The notes below the pieces were generated by a model, which saw only the letters and a list, made by a program, of their open reading frames with translations, had not been told where the DNA came from and did no database searches. DNA of 64,000 bases from the NCBI GenBank assembly GCA_951799405.1, contig OX637335.1, positions 20,216,342 to 20,280,341 of the forward strand. The letters run 5' to 3'. The position numbers were made by a program, and so were the translations under genes. This document shows, piece after piece, positions 43,446 to 54,585 of the stretch. Numbering within the stretch: the stretch's first letter is position 1; each line of letters starts with the position of its first letter. Source of the DNA: Agapetus fuscipes. Its lineage: Eukaryota > Arthropoda > Insecta > Trichoptera > Glossosomatidae.

Positions 43446-43875
43446 TGTGAGACCGTTTCTTGGGCTTACGTTGTTATATCATAATTATTCTTCGGGTTGA
43501 AGCCTCGGCTTCATTTATCTTCCTGACGAATGTCGGTCCGTCCTCTAGCAAAAGGAAACACAAGAAATACCTCCGACAACACAAAATTAGACTATCAAGA
43601 ACAATGTTCAAAGTTTTTTAAACTTATACGGCCATATTCATTGACTTGTAAAAGTAAAAATCGGGCTTAGCGTTTCAGGGTCAGGTTGTCGAGCTGCGAT
43701 GATATATTTTTTTAAATAAACTGAATAAAACATAAAATTATATTGCGATTTTGAGCTATAAATAAGTCCGAATTCTATTTCATATTACTTAAACCAACGT
43801 AGAATAGATTTTTCCATTCGATTCCATCTTTCTGGCACTCCCAACACTTTCTATAAAGTTCTGTCTCTCCTCGTA

Positions 43876-44035
43876 CAGGAAAGAATTGAAGGAAAACGAG
43901 CTCCAGGTCAGAGAAGAACATCTTGGTTGAAGAACCTTAGACAATGGTTTAGCAGAAGCACAGGATTCCTCTTTCGTGCCGCAGTATCGAAGTTGCAAAT
44001 CGCTATGATTATCGCTAATCTTCATTAAAGAGGCA
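43876..44035 (+). pseudogene. LINE C-terminal fragment (RRTSWLKNLRQW type)
   Basis: The plus strand reads RIEGKRAPGQRRTSWLKNLR, QWFSRSTGFLFRAAVSKLQI and AMIIANLH before a stop, all in one frame. This is the best-preserved member of this tail type in the window. The reverse transcriptase region is missing, consistent with 5' truncation. Confidence 0.85.
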
Positions 44036-44039
44036 TAGC

Positions 44040-45178
44040 AACAAGAAAAAGATTATTATGAATGATTGTAATTTTTTTATTAATAGTTGAAATGTTTAAT
44101 AAATAAATAATAATCAAGCCATTAAATACAATTATAATGTATGCATTTTTGGAGTCTGCTAGTACATCCTGGGGCGTACTGATATTGAATTAAATGAAAT
44201 AGGCTAGACACGCTATAGTGAACTATAGACTCTTGCTTAACGCTTTGCATATAAGGCGAGTTTTTAATATGAACCCCTTTTTCATGTTTTATATTTTAGT
44301 TATATGCAATCTCAAGTTCTAATGTTGAAGCCTATACATTTATACAAAAAAAAATTCTGACGTCGCGTATGTTTGTAGTCTATCCCTGCCAAATTTGGCA
44401 TATGTTTGTTTTTATGCAGTAAGGAAATAAGATGGAAAAATAACTTTGCGTAAATGTCGCGAATTTTCTCGTAAAAGAAAGAACTAGAGAAAGTAATCAA
44501 GTAAATGAATGCCGGACCACATCTGTAAATAATTCTTCAGCTTTCGTCTCTCACGAAGCAATAAACACTGCTATTCAGAGACATTCGTTGATTGAGATAT
44601 CATTTTTTTCTTCAAACTCAACTAGAAATTTCATGTAGAAAGTAAAAATGTATAAAAGTACTCAGTAGCATGATAACTGCAACATTTCTTGCTTTATTTG
44701 CTTTTTTTAATAGGAATTTCATGTGAAAACTTGAGTTCAAAAAAAAAAATAGTCGGAGCTTAGTTCAGGACTCTGAATAACACTTACAGGAAAATAGGGT
44801 GTAGACACTCATTTTGTTATTCAGAAACAGAAAATGTATAGACCATCAGCTGACTAAAGTGAATTTTCCATACAAAAAAACATGATCTGTAGAACATATT
44901 TTCTAGATTTATGTAATGTTTCTGAATTACACTGAAAGTCTCTAGGTCCATTTAATCATTTTCTCTTATACAAGAGAACCACATACAAACAAATATCACG
45001 TAATATGTTGTTGTTTTTTTTTTCTGTATTGGCGACATTTATTTTCATATAATGTTTGTTTCCATTTGTTGCGAGACGTTGTACCGCTGTGGTGTATTTG
45101 TTGACAAACAATTCGCAACGCGATATTTGCTGACATAAAAAAAAATGTGGCCAATAAAAGCCCTAAGCCAATCTCTCG
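44040..45178. other. No gene recognised
   Basis: AT-rich sequence with no supported gene or repeat. Confidence 0.5.
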
Positions 45179-45179
45179 T

Positions 45180-45330
45180 TAACGGCTTCCAATTTCCTTC
45201 TTATACAACGCATTTGTTACAAAGAAGTTTCTAGAACAACGCTCATTGTGTCATTTAGGACTAGAAGCATTGGGTGGCAGGATAGATCAGCACAGTGACA
45301 AAACAACACATGACATAACGTGACAAGTCT
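45180..45330. repeat. Dispersed element with ATGACA satellite, second copy
   Basis: ACGGCTTCCAATTTCCTTCT, ACAACGCATTTGTTACAAAG and AGCACAGTGACAAAACAACA parallel 40190-40330. Confidence 0.75.
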
Positions 45331-45334
45331 AAAC

Positions 45335-46340
45335 ATTTTTTTTGACAACAATGCGTAAAAAATCTAACAACCTTACCTTTTGCCTGTTACCAAAGTGTCG
45401 ACACTCGTAGTATCATTGTTCTCTTTCTAACTAACGAAGATTTGTGTTGAGGTAGGTTGAAACAGATACAGTATCTACTTGCGTCAAAAAAAATTCGACT
45501 CCTCTTAATTTTTTTATTTAAATAGTTGTGAAGATTAATGCAATTCATCAACCTATTCTGCCTGGCCAGATTGTTTTCATGTAAAAGCGGCAGCTTGTGT
45601 GAGTGCAATGACATGTATTGAATCAGTTTTGAAGTTATTTTCGATAGGACAAGGCCGGGCTCGCACCGGCGTTAGGGTCAATAACGCAAGTTCAAAGGCA
45701 AATGCCTCAATAAGTCTTTAAATTGTATGTTCTTTACATCAACATCGCGCTGTAGAAGTCCATTGTAGACATGGACGAAACGTCCGGCAACTACAGCTCC
45801 TATGGACCACAGCAACAAATCTTGAAGAACAAAGCCTATTTTTTTTAACCGCCGGCTCCGAAAAATTAAGGTTACACTTTTTTCATTTCAATTCTCTTTA
45901 ATTAGTTTTTCACATGCTTATAAACACGCAAGTAATGGTTTAGAAAACAGGTCATCACAAGAGCATCTTTTGATTTGGTCCAAATGTAAGATGAAAGTTG
46001 TAACCATCGGTTCATCCACATTAATCTGCGGTTAGGATTTTACATTGGTTATTATTAGTTAGCATTCTGAACACAAATTGAAAATGAATAAAAAATCAAA
46101 TAGATCTAAGCTTTTAGTTCATACTAAGCTGAATTCGTTTATCTCTTTATGCCAAACATGTGGACTAACAAATTTATATAGAGGAAATTAAATTGACATC
46201 AAAAGATGGAAAACAGTAAAATAAAGTTGATTTATTCTTTGTCTTTTGAAGGTCATGCAATACACTATCTCCTATATCAAGTCTGCAACGTATTGGCTTT
46301 TGTCCTTGGCCATTTTAAGTGTTGGGATATTTATTGGCTT
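45335..46340. other. No gene; possible PLE-like hairpin near 45770
   Basis: GGACGAAACGTCC at about 45773-45785 is a small palindrome with a GAAA core, as seen in Penelope terminal regions, but the context is not diagnostic. Nothing else is supported. Confidence 0.35.
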
Positions 46341-46344
46341 TCAG

Positions 46345-46490
46345 TAGCACCTATAAAACTTTACGTCTATACTCAAATATACGGTTTAAGCAAAACTGCA
46401 TGCGTTCCTCTGTGAGCGTTTTAGATTCCACAAATTTGTGATAAAACGCTATAGGGAAGTTTGATGGTTAAACTGTTTGTACTTGCAGTA
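46345..46490. repeat. Family B palindromic repeat, diverged
   Basis: GTTCCTCTGTGAGCGTTTTA, AAAACGCTATAGGGAAGTTT and an end at TTTGTACTTGCAGTAG match family B in reverse. Confidence 0.55.
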
Positions 46491-46689
46491 GAAATCCCAG
46501 TGTGAAGTCTGCCTCAATCTCGGATAATCCCTGTGGGTTCCGGCTTCTGGAAGAGGGTAGTTTTCCCTTCAGTGTGTAGTTTTATTTCCGTCAATGTTTC
46601 TGTTTGTCTGACGGCTCGGATTCCCGGCGCCCTTCACGGGCTTATACCCCGGCCTATTTGTGAAGTGGGCCGTCCTAGGGAAGTGTATA

Positions 46690-46890
46690 TACAGTAAAGT
46701 TCCATGACAGAACGACACAGTGACAAAACAACACATGACGTAACGATACATGACAGAGCAACACATAAAAGAACGACACATTAAATTACATCGTAATGAC
46801 AATAAAGTGCATGACAAAGCATTACAATGACAAAGCATCGCAGGAAAGTACATCACAATGAGAAAACATCACAAGACAAAACATCACGTG
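46690..46890. repeat. ATGACA-type satellite segment
   Basis: ACAGAACGACACAGTGACAA, ACATGACAGAGCAACACATA and ACAATGACAAAGCATCGCAG repeat at irregular spacing and run straight into SINE-1. Confidence 0.7.
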
Positions 46891-47178
46891 ACCGGTTCGT
46901 AGTCTAGTGGCTAACGCTTCTGACTCGTAAATGGAAGGTTGTGGGTTGGAATCCTGGCGGAGCACAAAAAATACCATTTATATTTTCAAATGTGCTCTTC
47001 CCTGGGTGAAAAATTCATATACCTTTATCAAAGACCAGTCGCTAAAAGTTCATCTAGCCTTACAGCAACTGGGTCTTCCTTGAGAAGTGGCGCTTTCTAC
47101 AGCGACGACCAAGCTCGCAAAGGGCCCTTGAGATGTGATTCACACAAAACAGCGCTCACTAAAGAAATCATCCTAATA
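46888..47178 (+). mobile_element. SINE-1, full length
   Basis: The head reads GACCGGTTCGTAGTCTAGTG (A box), then CTGACTCGTAAATGGAAGG and GTGGGTTGGAATCCTGGCGG (B box with one change). The body has CAAAGACCAGTCGCTAAAAG, TGGCGCTTTCTACAGCGACG and CTCAC. The 3' end is AAATCATCCTAATACC. The head plus body is about 290 bp. Confidence 0.9.
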
Positions 47179-47464
47179 CCATTTATACCTAAAACAGAAC
47201 ATACCATAAACGACGCATGAAAAAACATCACATGGTTTATAAGTAGTAAAAGGTTTTGTCCAGCGCAAAGTTTATGGTGACACAGTTACAGTTACAGAAA
47301 GCATGGTTTAAATATTTGACGTAGGCACTTTCCAATATTTCTTGATATTTTACTTCAGTAATTTTATGGGCTCGGGCGAACAAGTCACAAAAAAAGAAAA
47401 TAGCGTGCGATATGAAAGTGCCCACGTCTTTGCCTGCTATAACATCGTTGCCATATCGAGCGAT

Positions 47465-47600
47465 CTACACTCCAAGTATAAAAAAATATTCTCAAAGTCA
47501 ACCAAAAAATAATGCAAGCCAAAACGCTTCCTAGAGGCGCTGTTTTAGTTTCCGTACAGTTTGCTATGGTTGAGTGTAAACGTAAAGCCTTCGGGTAGTG
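47465..47600 (+). repeat. Family B palindromic repeat
   Basis: Starts CACTCCAAGTATAAAAAAAT, centre ACGCTTCCTAGAGGCGCTGT, then GCTATGGTTGAGTGTAAACG. A GC-rich patch with CCTTCCTTCC follows at 47650-47720. Confidence 0.82.
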
Positions 47601-48039
47601 TCGTAAAATGTGTGTCCCTTACTATGTTGTGTACGTAAACGTTTTCGAATGATCCCCGCGAGCCGATCCCTCAGGGAGGGGGCGATATGACGAGGGGCCG
47701 CTGGGCCCTTCCTTCCTTCCTCTTGTCCCTCGTGAATAATAAAGAAAACTTAACTGTCCGTGAAGCCATCTATCCATCAGTGTATCGAATGCTCATTTGA
47801 GTTTGGTTCATTTGACTCTATTTGAGTTTGTATCAAGTTACAAATGCTCAAGTTCTTTGCCTTGTTCTACATCCGTCCAATCGTACCCTATGTCACTAAA
47901 GGGCAGAGACTAACCCAGGGCCTCAAAGATAAAATCATTGCCTTTAAAATATGGGTATACCGTAGATACTACAAGTTTCTTGTATGGATTGAGTCTCAAA
48001 TGCCAAAGTTCTTACCCGCATGAATACCAAAACCGAACT

Positions 48040-48290
48040 CTTGATGTCCGTCAAAAGGCACTTATGGAGAAAATGTTTTATTTCGGTCGCATAATGAGAA
48101 ACGAGAATTATTCGCTCCTACATCTCATGATATAGGGAAGAATTGAGGCACAAAGGACTTCGGGTTGAAGGACAACATCTTGGTAGAATAACCTGTAACA
48201 GTGATTTGATAGGAGCATAAGGTCCCTTTTTCATACAGCAATATTATACTTCGCTGCGGTTATAATGATTAAACCAATATTTACTGAAAA
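48040..48290 (+). pseudogene. LINE C-terminal fragment (RRTSWLKNLRQW type), decayed
   Basis: The plus strand reads LMEKMFYFGRIMRNENYSLL, HLMI, a stop, GRIEAQRTSG, then further stops before LYFAAVIMIKPIF. It parallels the tails at 43030 and 43876 and is dead. A short repeat of the 7590 type (TTAACGTAGGTCTCTTCC) follows at about 48320. Confidence 0.75.
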
Positions 48291-48416
48291 GGTACAATAA
48301 GTCAGTCATTCTCGTCCACAGCTTAACGTAGGTCTCTTCCATATCTTTTCAGGCATTTCTATCATGTTATTTTCTGCATCCAATCAACTTCAATTCTTTT
48401 TAAGTCATCTGACCAT

Positions 48417-48677
48417 GTTCCTTGACTTATAGGTTGGTATGCGGCTGACCACACAAGCTGTAAAAATGGTTCACTTTGCCAATGTCACCCTTGTTTCAGG
48501 GAAGGATGGCAAGAGTTGCAGGGTGTATGCCCATTTGAGATTTGGTTTTTATGTTGTAGGCTCACATGCGGCATGTGCAAGCGCGTACTTGTACCTACGT
48601 GTCTGCTTGTGAGAATGCACATAATGTGAATCTCCAATGTAACATATCTTTGCAACTTAGATTAGATTAGATTAGAC
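48417..48677 (+). repeat. Family A SINE-like repeat, full length, clean
   Basis: TTCCTTGACTTATAGGTTGG to TTTGCAACTTAGATTAGATT with a (TTAGA)n tail. It includes TTTCAGGGAAGGATGGCAAG and CACATGCGGCATGTGCAAGC. It is among the least diverged copies. Confidence 0.9.
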
Positions 48678-48726
48678 CATCGTATCCTTTTACATCACTG
48701 TCATTTGGTCTATCTTTGGTCATTGA

Positions 48727-48762
48727 ATACTCCATATACTCCGTATACTCCATATACTCCAC
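48727..48762. repeat. 9-bp tandem repeat (ACTCCATAT)n
   Basis: About four copies of a unit like ACTCCATAT, with one CGTAT variant. Confidence 0.85.
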
Positions 48763-48764
48763 AA

Positions 48765-49390
48765 CCACTTCAGCTTTGCCTCTCTTTTTATGGTGCCAGT
48801 GACTCCCGATCCTTTACGTTTCTCGGTATTTCTGTCGACCTGACTGTCGCATGTGCAGTAAAACTCGTGTATTGTGTACAGAGTGTGCCAAATCGACCAT
48901 TCAAAGGGCCAAGTCGGTAAAATGAAGTTTATGTGCCTTCATAACCCATCGATGGCAACGCTTTACGTTTCCAGTCCGCACAATCGCTCCCGAACAAGCG
49001 GCGATACTAAGTAAGCAGAAAACTGCGAGGCCACGGAAAGAGCTCCGCCAGTTTTGTTGTACTTCAAGTAGGTACATCTGAAGGCGGAATAATCGAATCA
49101 TGATGTAGAAACTTCAGACAGATGCTGTAATCGATAGAATTTTTATGCTCTCTATGTATCTGCGCTCCTGTTTGTAACTTTGTTTTATGAGACATTGTAA
49201 TATCTTTATAAAGTTGTATTAGTTGCTGTAATGTTTTTGTCAAGGTTTCAATCACTTTTTTGTTGTTGTGAAAAAATAACAAAAACAACATTTAGTGACA
49301 AGGCCATATAGATTTCTTGATTTTCCTCTCTATCCCGCAATAATTGAGTCTTAAACAATGCCACATTATTTCACCAATACCCAGTTTTAT
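48765..49390. other. No recognisable feature
   Basis: No supported gene or repeat. Confidence 0.45.
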
Positions 49391-49395
49391 CAATC

Positions 49396-49497
49396 TTTAA
49401 TCTAAGCTGCAAATATATATAAACATTTAAAATTCAAATTGAATGCGTGCCCACAAACATGCGCGTTTAAGTTCTCGCTTACAAATGCTGCAACATC
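49396..49497 (-). repeat. Family A SINE-like repeat, 3' part only
   Basis: TTAATCTAAGCTGCAAATAT to TTCTCGCTTACAAATGCTGC: the reversed 3' third. Confidence 0.75.
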
Positions 49498-49499
49498 TA

Positions 49500-49960
49500 C
49501 TTTTTGTATCCAAAAACTGGCATCAAACCAAATTAAATATCAAAACTCTTTTATGAAGGCGTTGTAGGTTTTACTGTTTACTTTGAGATTATTTAAATAA
49601 ATAAATTATCCAGCGTTTAAAATTGCACAACCATTGATTTACTATCACGCTGAAACAACGTAAGGATAGAAATAACGTAAACAAGATGTCAAACCGTGCC
49701 AAAAAAGAGAACTGGGAAATTTGCAATATTCAAATGTTTCAGCTTAGAAATAGCAGTGGGTGGATAATACAATCTCTTGTAGTTTGCTTCAAAATGGAAA
49801 CTGCCATGTGAAAGTGAACGAGCAAATCTCATAGGAAAACTGAATGTTCCAAGCGTTACTTATGTATTCACAAACAATACTAATATAATGCTATGCGTGA
49901 CTTCTAAGTTGCGATTGGTACTAAAATCGGATTTGGAGAATGAAATATTTTTCTAAAAAT
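49500..49960. other. No recognisable feature
   Basis: AT-rich spacer. Confidence 0.45.
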
Positions 49961-49962
49961 AA

Positions 49963-50263
49963 TAATATTAGGATGATTTATTTGGTGAGCGCTGTTTTTG
50001 TGTCAATCACACTTTAAAAGCCCTCAGCGAGCTTGGTCATCGCTATAGAAAGCGCCAATTCTCAAGCATGACCCAGTAACTGTAATGCTGGATAGCTAGA
50101 CCTTTCGTGACCGGTCTTTGGTAAACGTATATGAATTTTTCAACCCAGCCAAACAGCATATTTGAAAATGCAAATGATGTATTTTTGGTGCTCCGCCGGG
50201 ATTCTAACCCACAACCTTCGAATTATGAGTCCGAAGCGTTACCAGTAGGCTACGGACCGGAAT
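49963..50263 (-). mobile_element. SINE-1, full length with (AAT)n tail
   Basis: AATAATAATATTAGGATGAT, then ATTTGGTGAGCGCTGTTTTT, the body, GGGATTCTAACCCACAACCT (B box reversed) and GGCTACGGACCGGA. Confidence 0.9.
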
Positions 50264-50264
50264 G

Positions 50265-50985
50265 TGCTCCCTCCGTTGAGGGTTGTTTCAGAAAATCCTT
50301 TCTGTATTCTCTAGAGCAAAGACTTATTTTTATATTGTGATATTTAAAAAACCTACCACATGCTTAGGTTTTCTCATAGCATAATAAGTTATAGCATTGT
50401 TCATGACTACAGCTCTAAGTCACGCTTTGTGGAGATGTAGCGGAATACGAGTATTATTGCAGGGGACCCACGCGCCACTTTGGCTTAACCCTATTTGCCA
50501 CGAAATGTACATAAATACTTGCCAGGCAATTCTTCACTCACTGCTGCGGCCTGGGACGGAGGATAAAGAAGATTTCCACGCTAAAGAACAGAGTATGTGC
50601 TGACTCAGAGAACATATGTATGCTAAGGATCAGAATATACATGCGCCAAGGAACATAATAAGTTAAAAAACAGAATATAAATGCATATATTTAGGATAGA
50701 AGTTGTAAGAAGGTCATATCGCCACCTAAATAGATAAAACTAGTGCTGATTCACTGATTTGAGAAATCGTGAATAGAGCATTATATTGTGTGTCACTTCT
50801 CATAGTAAGTGAGCTAATTATAAAGAAGTTTTCATGAAGAACTAACTTCTAAACTACAGGATTTTCACTTATTTTTAGAATTAGTGTTTGCTCACGTAGA
50901 AAATATGACAAAATGTGCATTATCTGAGAAACCCATGCTTCATCATTGAGTCGTATAGTACCTACCAAAGGCTGCAATCTAAAAT
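50265..50985. other. No recognisable feature
   Basis: No supported gene or repeat. Confidence 0.45.
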
Positions 50986-50990
50986 ATTTT

Positions 50991-51147
50991 TCCCCGTTTC
51001 AGGAAATGTCGGCAAAAGTTGCAGGGCTTATGTTAATTTGAGGTTTGGATTTTAATTTATAAAGTACACACGTAGTGTTTGTAAGCACAAACTTACTCGT
51101 GTCTGCATGTAGTATGAATCTTAAATGTAAATGATAAAAGTATATCA
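50991..51147 (+). repeat. Family A SINE-like repeat, internal part
   Basis: CCCGTTTCAGGAAATGTCGG, AAAAGTTGCAGGGCTTATGT and GTGTCTGCATGTAGTATGAA. Both ends are missing. Confidence 0.78.
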
Positions 51148-51149
51148 GG

Positions 51150-51800
51150 ACCCAAATAGGAAAATATTTGGGTCGTATAGTAGAAAGGCTGCATTCTATG
51201 TTTTTTCCTCATTGAGATAATATGATAGAACATATACGCACTACAATATTTTCATTATTTTTTTATGACTTTTTATCTTTAATCAATTCACCTGTACTGT
51301 TTACATTGAATATTTTTTAACTATCAATAAGTAAACAATACGTTTTTTTATCTGTTTCGCAAATTTCACGCTGTGCACACAACACTCATACTTGACTACA
51401 TTTCAACTCGAGTGTTAACAAACAAATCTATTGAAAAAACTGTTGTATTCAGGGCACGAAACTAATTTTATGATTGTACGTAGGTACTACAATTTTTTAT
51501 GACATTTTTTTTTATCTTTTATCACATTTCAAGTGTTATCAAGATTGTTATGTTTTACCTCTTTCTTAATACACCGAGTCAACAATTTCATACTTGCCTT
51601 ATCAGAAGCCGTAAAAATATATATTTACCTTTATGTCCTTTTGGCTTTCATGCGCTGCACTTGACTAATAGCTTTTGTTTATTTAATAGATAAAATAAAA
51701 TGTTTTATTTGAGTAAAAGGATACTATAAAAGTTAATGTTACAAGGGTTATGAACTGACAGAAAACCTATAAAATTTTATACTGCAGTATTATTAAATAA
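51150..51800. other. No recognisable feature
   Basis: Very AT-rich spacer. Confidence 0.45.
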
Positions 51801-51803
51801 AGT

Positions 51804-52157
51804 TACTTCTTCGACTTATAGGATGGTGTGAGGCATACTGTAAAAAATGACAACCTTTGCTAATGTCACTTAAGTTTCAGGAAAGGTTGGCAAGAGTTTA
51901 AGGATTTAAGGATGTAGATATGAATTTTTATTTTTAAGGACATATGCGACATGAATTGCACGTGTCTGCTTGTGCGAACGCTTTATATATGAATCTTGAA
52001 CCACATGCCTCATGTGAACCCACAACATAAAAATCAAATCTCGAATGGACATACACCCTGCAACTCTTGCCGTCCTTCCCTGTAACAGGGGGGGACATTG
52101 GCAAAGTGAACCATTTTTACAGCATGGGTGGTCAGCCGCATACCAACCTATAAGTAA
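51804..52157. repeat. Head-out inverted pair of family A copies
   Basis: A plus copy (about 51804-52000, from TTCGACTTATAGGATGGTGT) is followed by a minus copy (52005-52157, ending CAGCCGCATACCAACCTATAAG). The two 5' ends point outward, so the pair can fold into a long hairpin. Confidence 0.8.
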
Positions 52158-52159
52158 CC

Positions 52160-52660
52160 TTAAAAATTTTGACATTAGGTATCACGAATACAGAGTAACA
52201 GCAAGATAAATCAGAATATTCTATGTAAAACGGGTAAATAGAAGAGTAGGTATGACAAATTTATAAGGGACCCTAAAATGACAAATTATATCCACCTTTT
52301 CGGTTATTTGTCATTTTCAGGAAAGTTGCATGTCATTCCGCCCCCAATCAGGGAATTTTTCAATGTCACAATATTTTAGTATCAGGCTGGCATGAGGTTT
52401 GAAGAGATAAAACGAACACGCTGCACTCGAGCGGGTACTGACGAACGCAGTGTGCAAGTTTTTTAGTAAGTGGTTAATTGAGTTAAGTGTCAAGCCATTA
52501 ATCAAAAGTGAAATCGACTACATCCCTTGAATCTGTAAAAGGTAGTAAGTGTTATATGCAATAAGAAAATAGTTAAATGACATTGAGTGATTAACATAAG
52601 TACATTAATTGGTTGATAGCATATTTATTTATTGTTGTCGTATTCAAATAAGTAAATATT
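52160..52660. other. No recognisable feature
   Basis: No supported gene or repeat. Confidence 0.45.
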
Positions 52661-52663
52661 TCG

Positions 52664-53062
52664 ATCATTTATTTGCTAGATGCTGTTTTTGTATCAATCA
52701 CACTTCAAGAACTCTCTGCGAGACTAGTTGCTACACTAGCAAGAACCAGTTGCTATAAGGCTAGGGAGCTTTTGGCCACCGGTCTTCAACACCTTCTCTC
52801 AGGGTCAGTCTCCCCTCCACTGACCCACGCCCTGTATATCCATCCCATCCGGGGATGTGTCGCAGGACTTGCATGCAAAAGTTATGTGAGATGCGAGTGG
52901 CAGAAGTCCCGTGAAGCTACACTTTCTTAAGTGTTTACACAAAGCAACCGGTCTTCAATAAAAGCATATGAATTTTTCGACCTAGCAAAGAGAATATTTT
53001 GAAAATTAAATTATATTTTGGTTTTTTCCACCGGGAATCTAATCAACAACCTCCCAGTTTTA
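52664..53062 (-). mobile_element. SINE-1 interrupted by a 157-bp insertion
   Basis: The body blocks TTTGTATCAATCACACTTCA, AGCAAGAACCAGTTGCTATA and CATATGAATTTTTCGACC lie on both sides of the insertion at 52790-52946. The tRNA head at the right is degraded. Confidence 0.8.
52790..52946 (+). mobile_element. 157-bp insertion with 12-bp target duplication
   Basis: ACCGGTCTTCAA occurs exactly at 52778-52789 and 52947-52958. The insert (CACCTTCTCTCAGGGTCAGT ... TGTTTACACAAAG) closely matches the reverse complement of about 17250-17430, part of a CR1/L2-like LINE remnant. The long direct repeat points to a target-primed retrotransposition of a truncated piece. Confidence 0.85.
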
Positions 53063-53064
53063 GT

Positions 53065-53500
53065 TTGTGTTTAATTAGTGACTACAATTTATACATTATA
53101 TTCATGGCAACACCCGTCTTGCCTCAAAAGTTGAATCAGTCTTAGCGTTTACTTGTTTATTGGACAGTGTTTATTACACAGCAATACTAGGAGGTGTTGA
53201 CGAATTATTTTTCTTCATCCTTAACCTTTCGCAGTTCACTCCAGGACGTAGGTCTCCTCCAATCACAATTTAATGCTTCACTATCGGCTGCTGTGTTCAG
53301 CCATCCTAGGCCTACAATTCCCTTGATATCCAGCTATCTTAATTCTACTTATTCAGCTACTTAATATTTTTTACTGTCGTGGTCTGTAGAACCTTTAATA
53401 ATAACAAGAGGTAAAGGGAAAAGGGCAGCATATGGAGGGAAGGGAAGAGAGGGAGCGAAGGGGGGGTCACGTGGTAACAATCGTGACTCGTTGGCCCTGA
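53065..53500. other. No gene; short dispersed repeat and purine-rich patch
   Basis: A 7590-type repeat (GGACGTAGGTCTCCTCCAAT) lies at about 53245-53270. A G-rich purine tract at about 53425-53470 precedes a family B copy. Confidence 0.5.
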
Positions 53501-53505
53501 ACTGT

Positions 53506-53643
53506 ACCCCTAGTATAAAGTTTAACCATAGCGTTTCACATAAAATATATAGAAACTAAAACGCTCCCTAGAAATGCTGTTAGAGTTTATATTTGGTTTA
53601 GGCTACTGAGTTTAGACACACAGTTTTATACTTTAGGCACTGA
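53506..53643 (+). repeat. Family B palindromic repeat
   Basis: Starts TACCCCTAGTATAAAGTTTA, centre ACGCTCCCTAGAAATGCTGT, ends GTTTTATACTTTAGGCACTG. Confidence 0.8.
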
Positions 53644-53884
53644 TACGAGTACTTCCGTCAAGTACCCGAATGCAGGACAGGAAAACCGTTCAAATCAGAA
53701 TAACAAGCCGCACATAATCAATTGGTAATTTATTACCTGTAATGATGTCGTTAACGTGAAGACTGCTATTGTTTGATGAGATTAATCTGTCTCCCGTGGA
53801 ATCGTGCTGAGAAAATTTGAATTATTTATCTACGTTTCAATTTTACGTCGTCAACGTCTGTCTTACTGAAATTTGATTAACTGA

Positions 53885-54335
53885 GTTCTCGAAACGTTGA
53901 GAATTGGTACACGCGAGACTTTACTAGAAAATCCGACCAAATACTTCATCAATCCCGAACAAGTTAATCTAATCTTAGTTGCAAAGATATGTAACATTGG
54001 GGATTCACATTATAATATGCATTTTTTCACGCAAACACGTATAAGTTCGCGCTTGCACATACAGCATGTGAACCTACAATATAATGAACACACACCCTGC
54101 AACTCTTGCCGACCCTCCCTGAAACAGGGGTGACATTGGCAAAGTGAACCATTTTCACAGCCGCATATCAACCTTTAAGTCAAGGAACACACACGACAAA
54201 TTACACTTTTAAAATCAAATATAACAATACTAATCAATATCTAATACAAATTATATAAGTACCTAACATATTTTTATTTCTAGAGAGCCTTGACAGACTT
54301 TATTTGTAACTCACACAGACAAACATAAGACACAA
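53885..54335 (+). repeat. Family F repeat, copy 3, split by family A
   Basis: Left part GAGACTTTACTAGAAAATCC (about 53885-53964). Right part CAATATCTAATACAAATTAT to GTAACTCACACAGAC (about 54230-54335). Family A occupies the middle. Confidence 0.65.
53965..54210 (-). repeat. Family A SINE-like repeat inserted in family F
   Basis: TAATCTAATCTTAGTTGCAA at the left, GAAACAGGGGTGACATTGGC, then AAGTCAAGGAACACACACGA and CAAATTACA at the right, i.e. the complete family reversed. Part of the 5' region (GGTGGTCAG) is deleted. Confidence 0.85.
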
Positions 54336-54439
54336 CTATATATTCGTAATAGTATTATTTTTTTTGTTGAAAACTTTCGTTGTGATTGCAATTTGATGGA
54401 ATTATTCAGCAAGGATCGTTGAACGAATACAATGGCCAC

Positions 54440-54585
54440 CCTGTACCCAAAACATAAAATTTAACGATTCTGAAATATGTATAGAAACTAAAACTCTCAC
54501 TGGAACCGCTGCTTTAGTTTTCATACATTTTTTATTGAACGCTTCGGTTGAGTTGAAATGTTTAATTTTATACTTGGATGCTGAA
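54440..54585 (+). repeat. Family B palindromic repeat
   Basis: Starts TGTACCCAAAACATAAAATT, centre ACTCTCACTGGAACCGCTGC, right arm AACGCTTCGGTTGAGTTGAA, end TTTTATACTTGGATGCTG. Confidence 0.75.

Noticed and set aside
45765..45790. PLE-type ribozyme near GGACGAAACGTCC
   Set aside because: There is a small palindrome with a GAAA core but no CTGATGA box. The pattern is too short to support a call.
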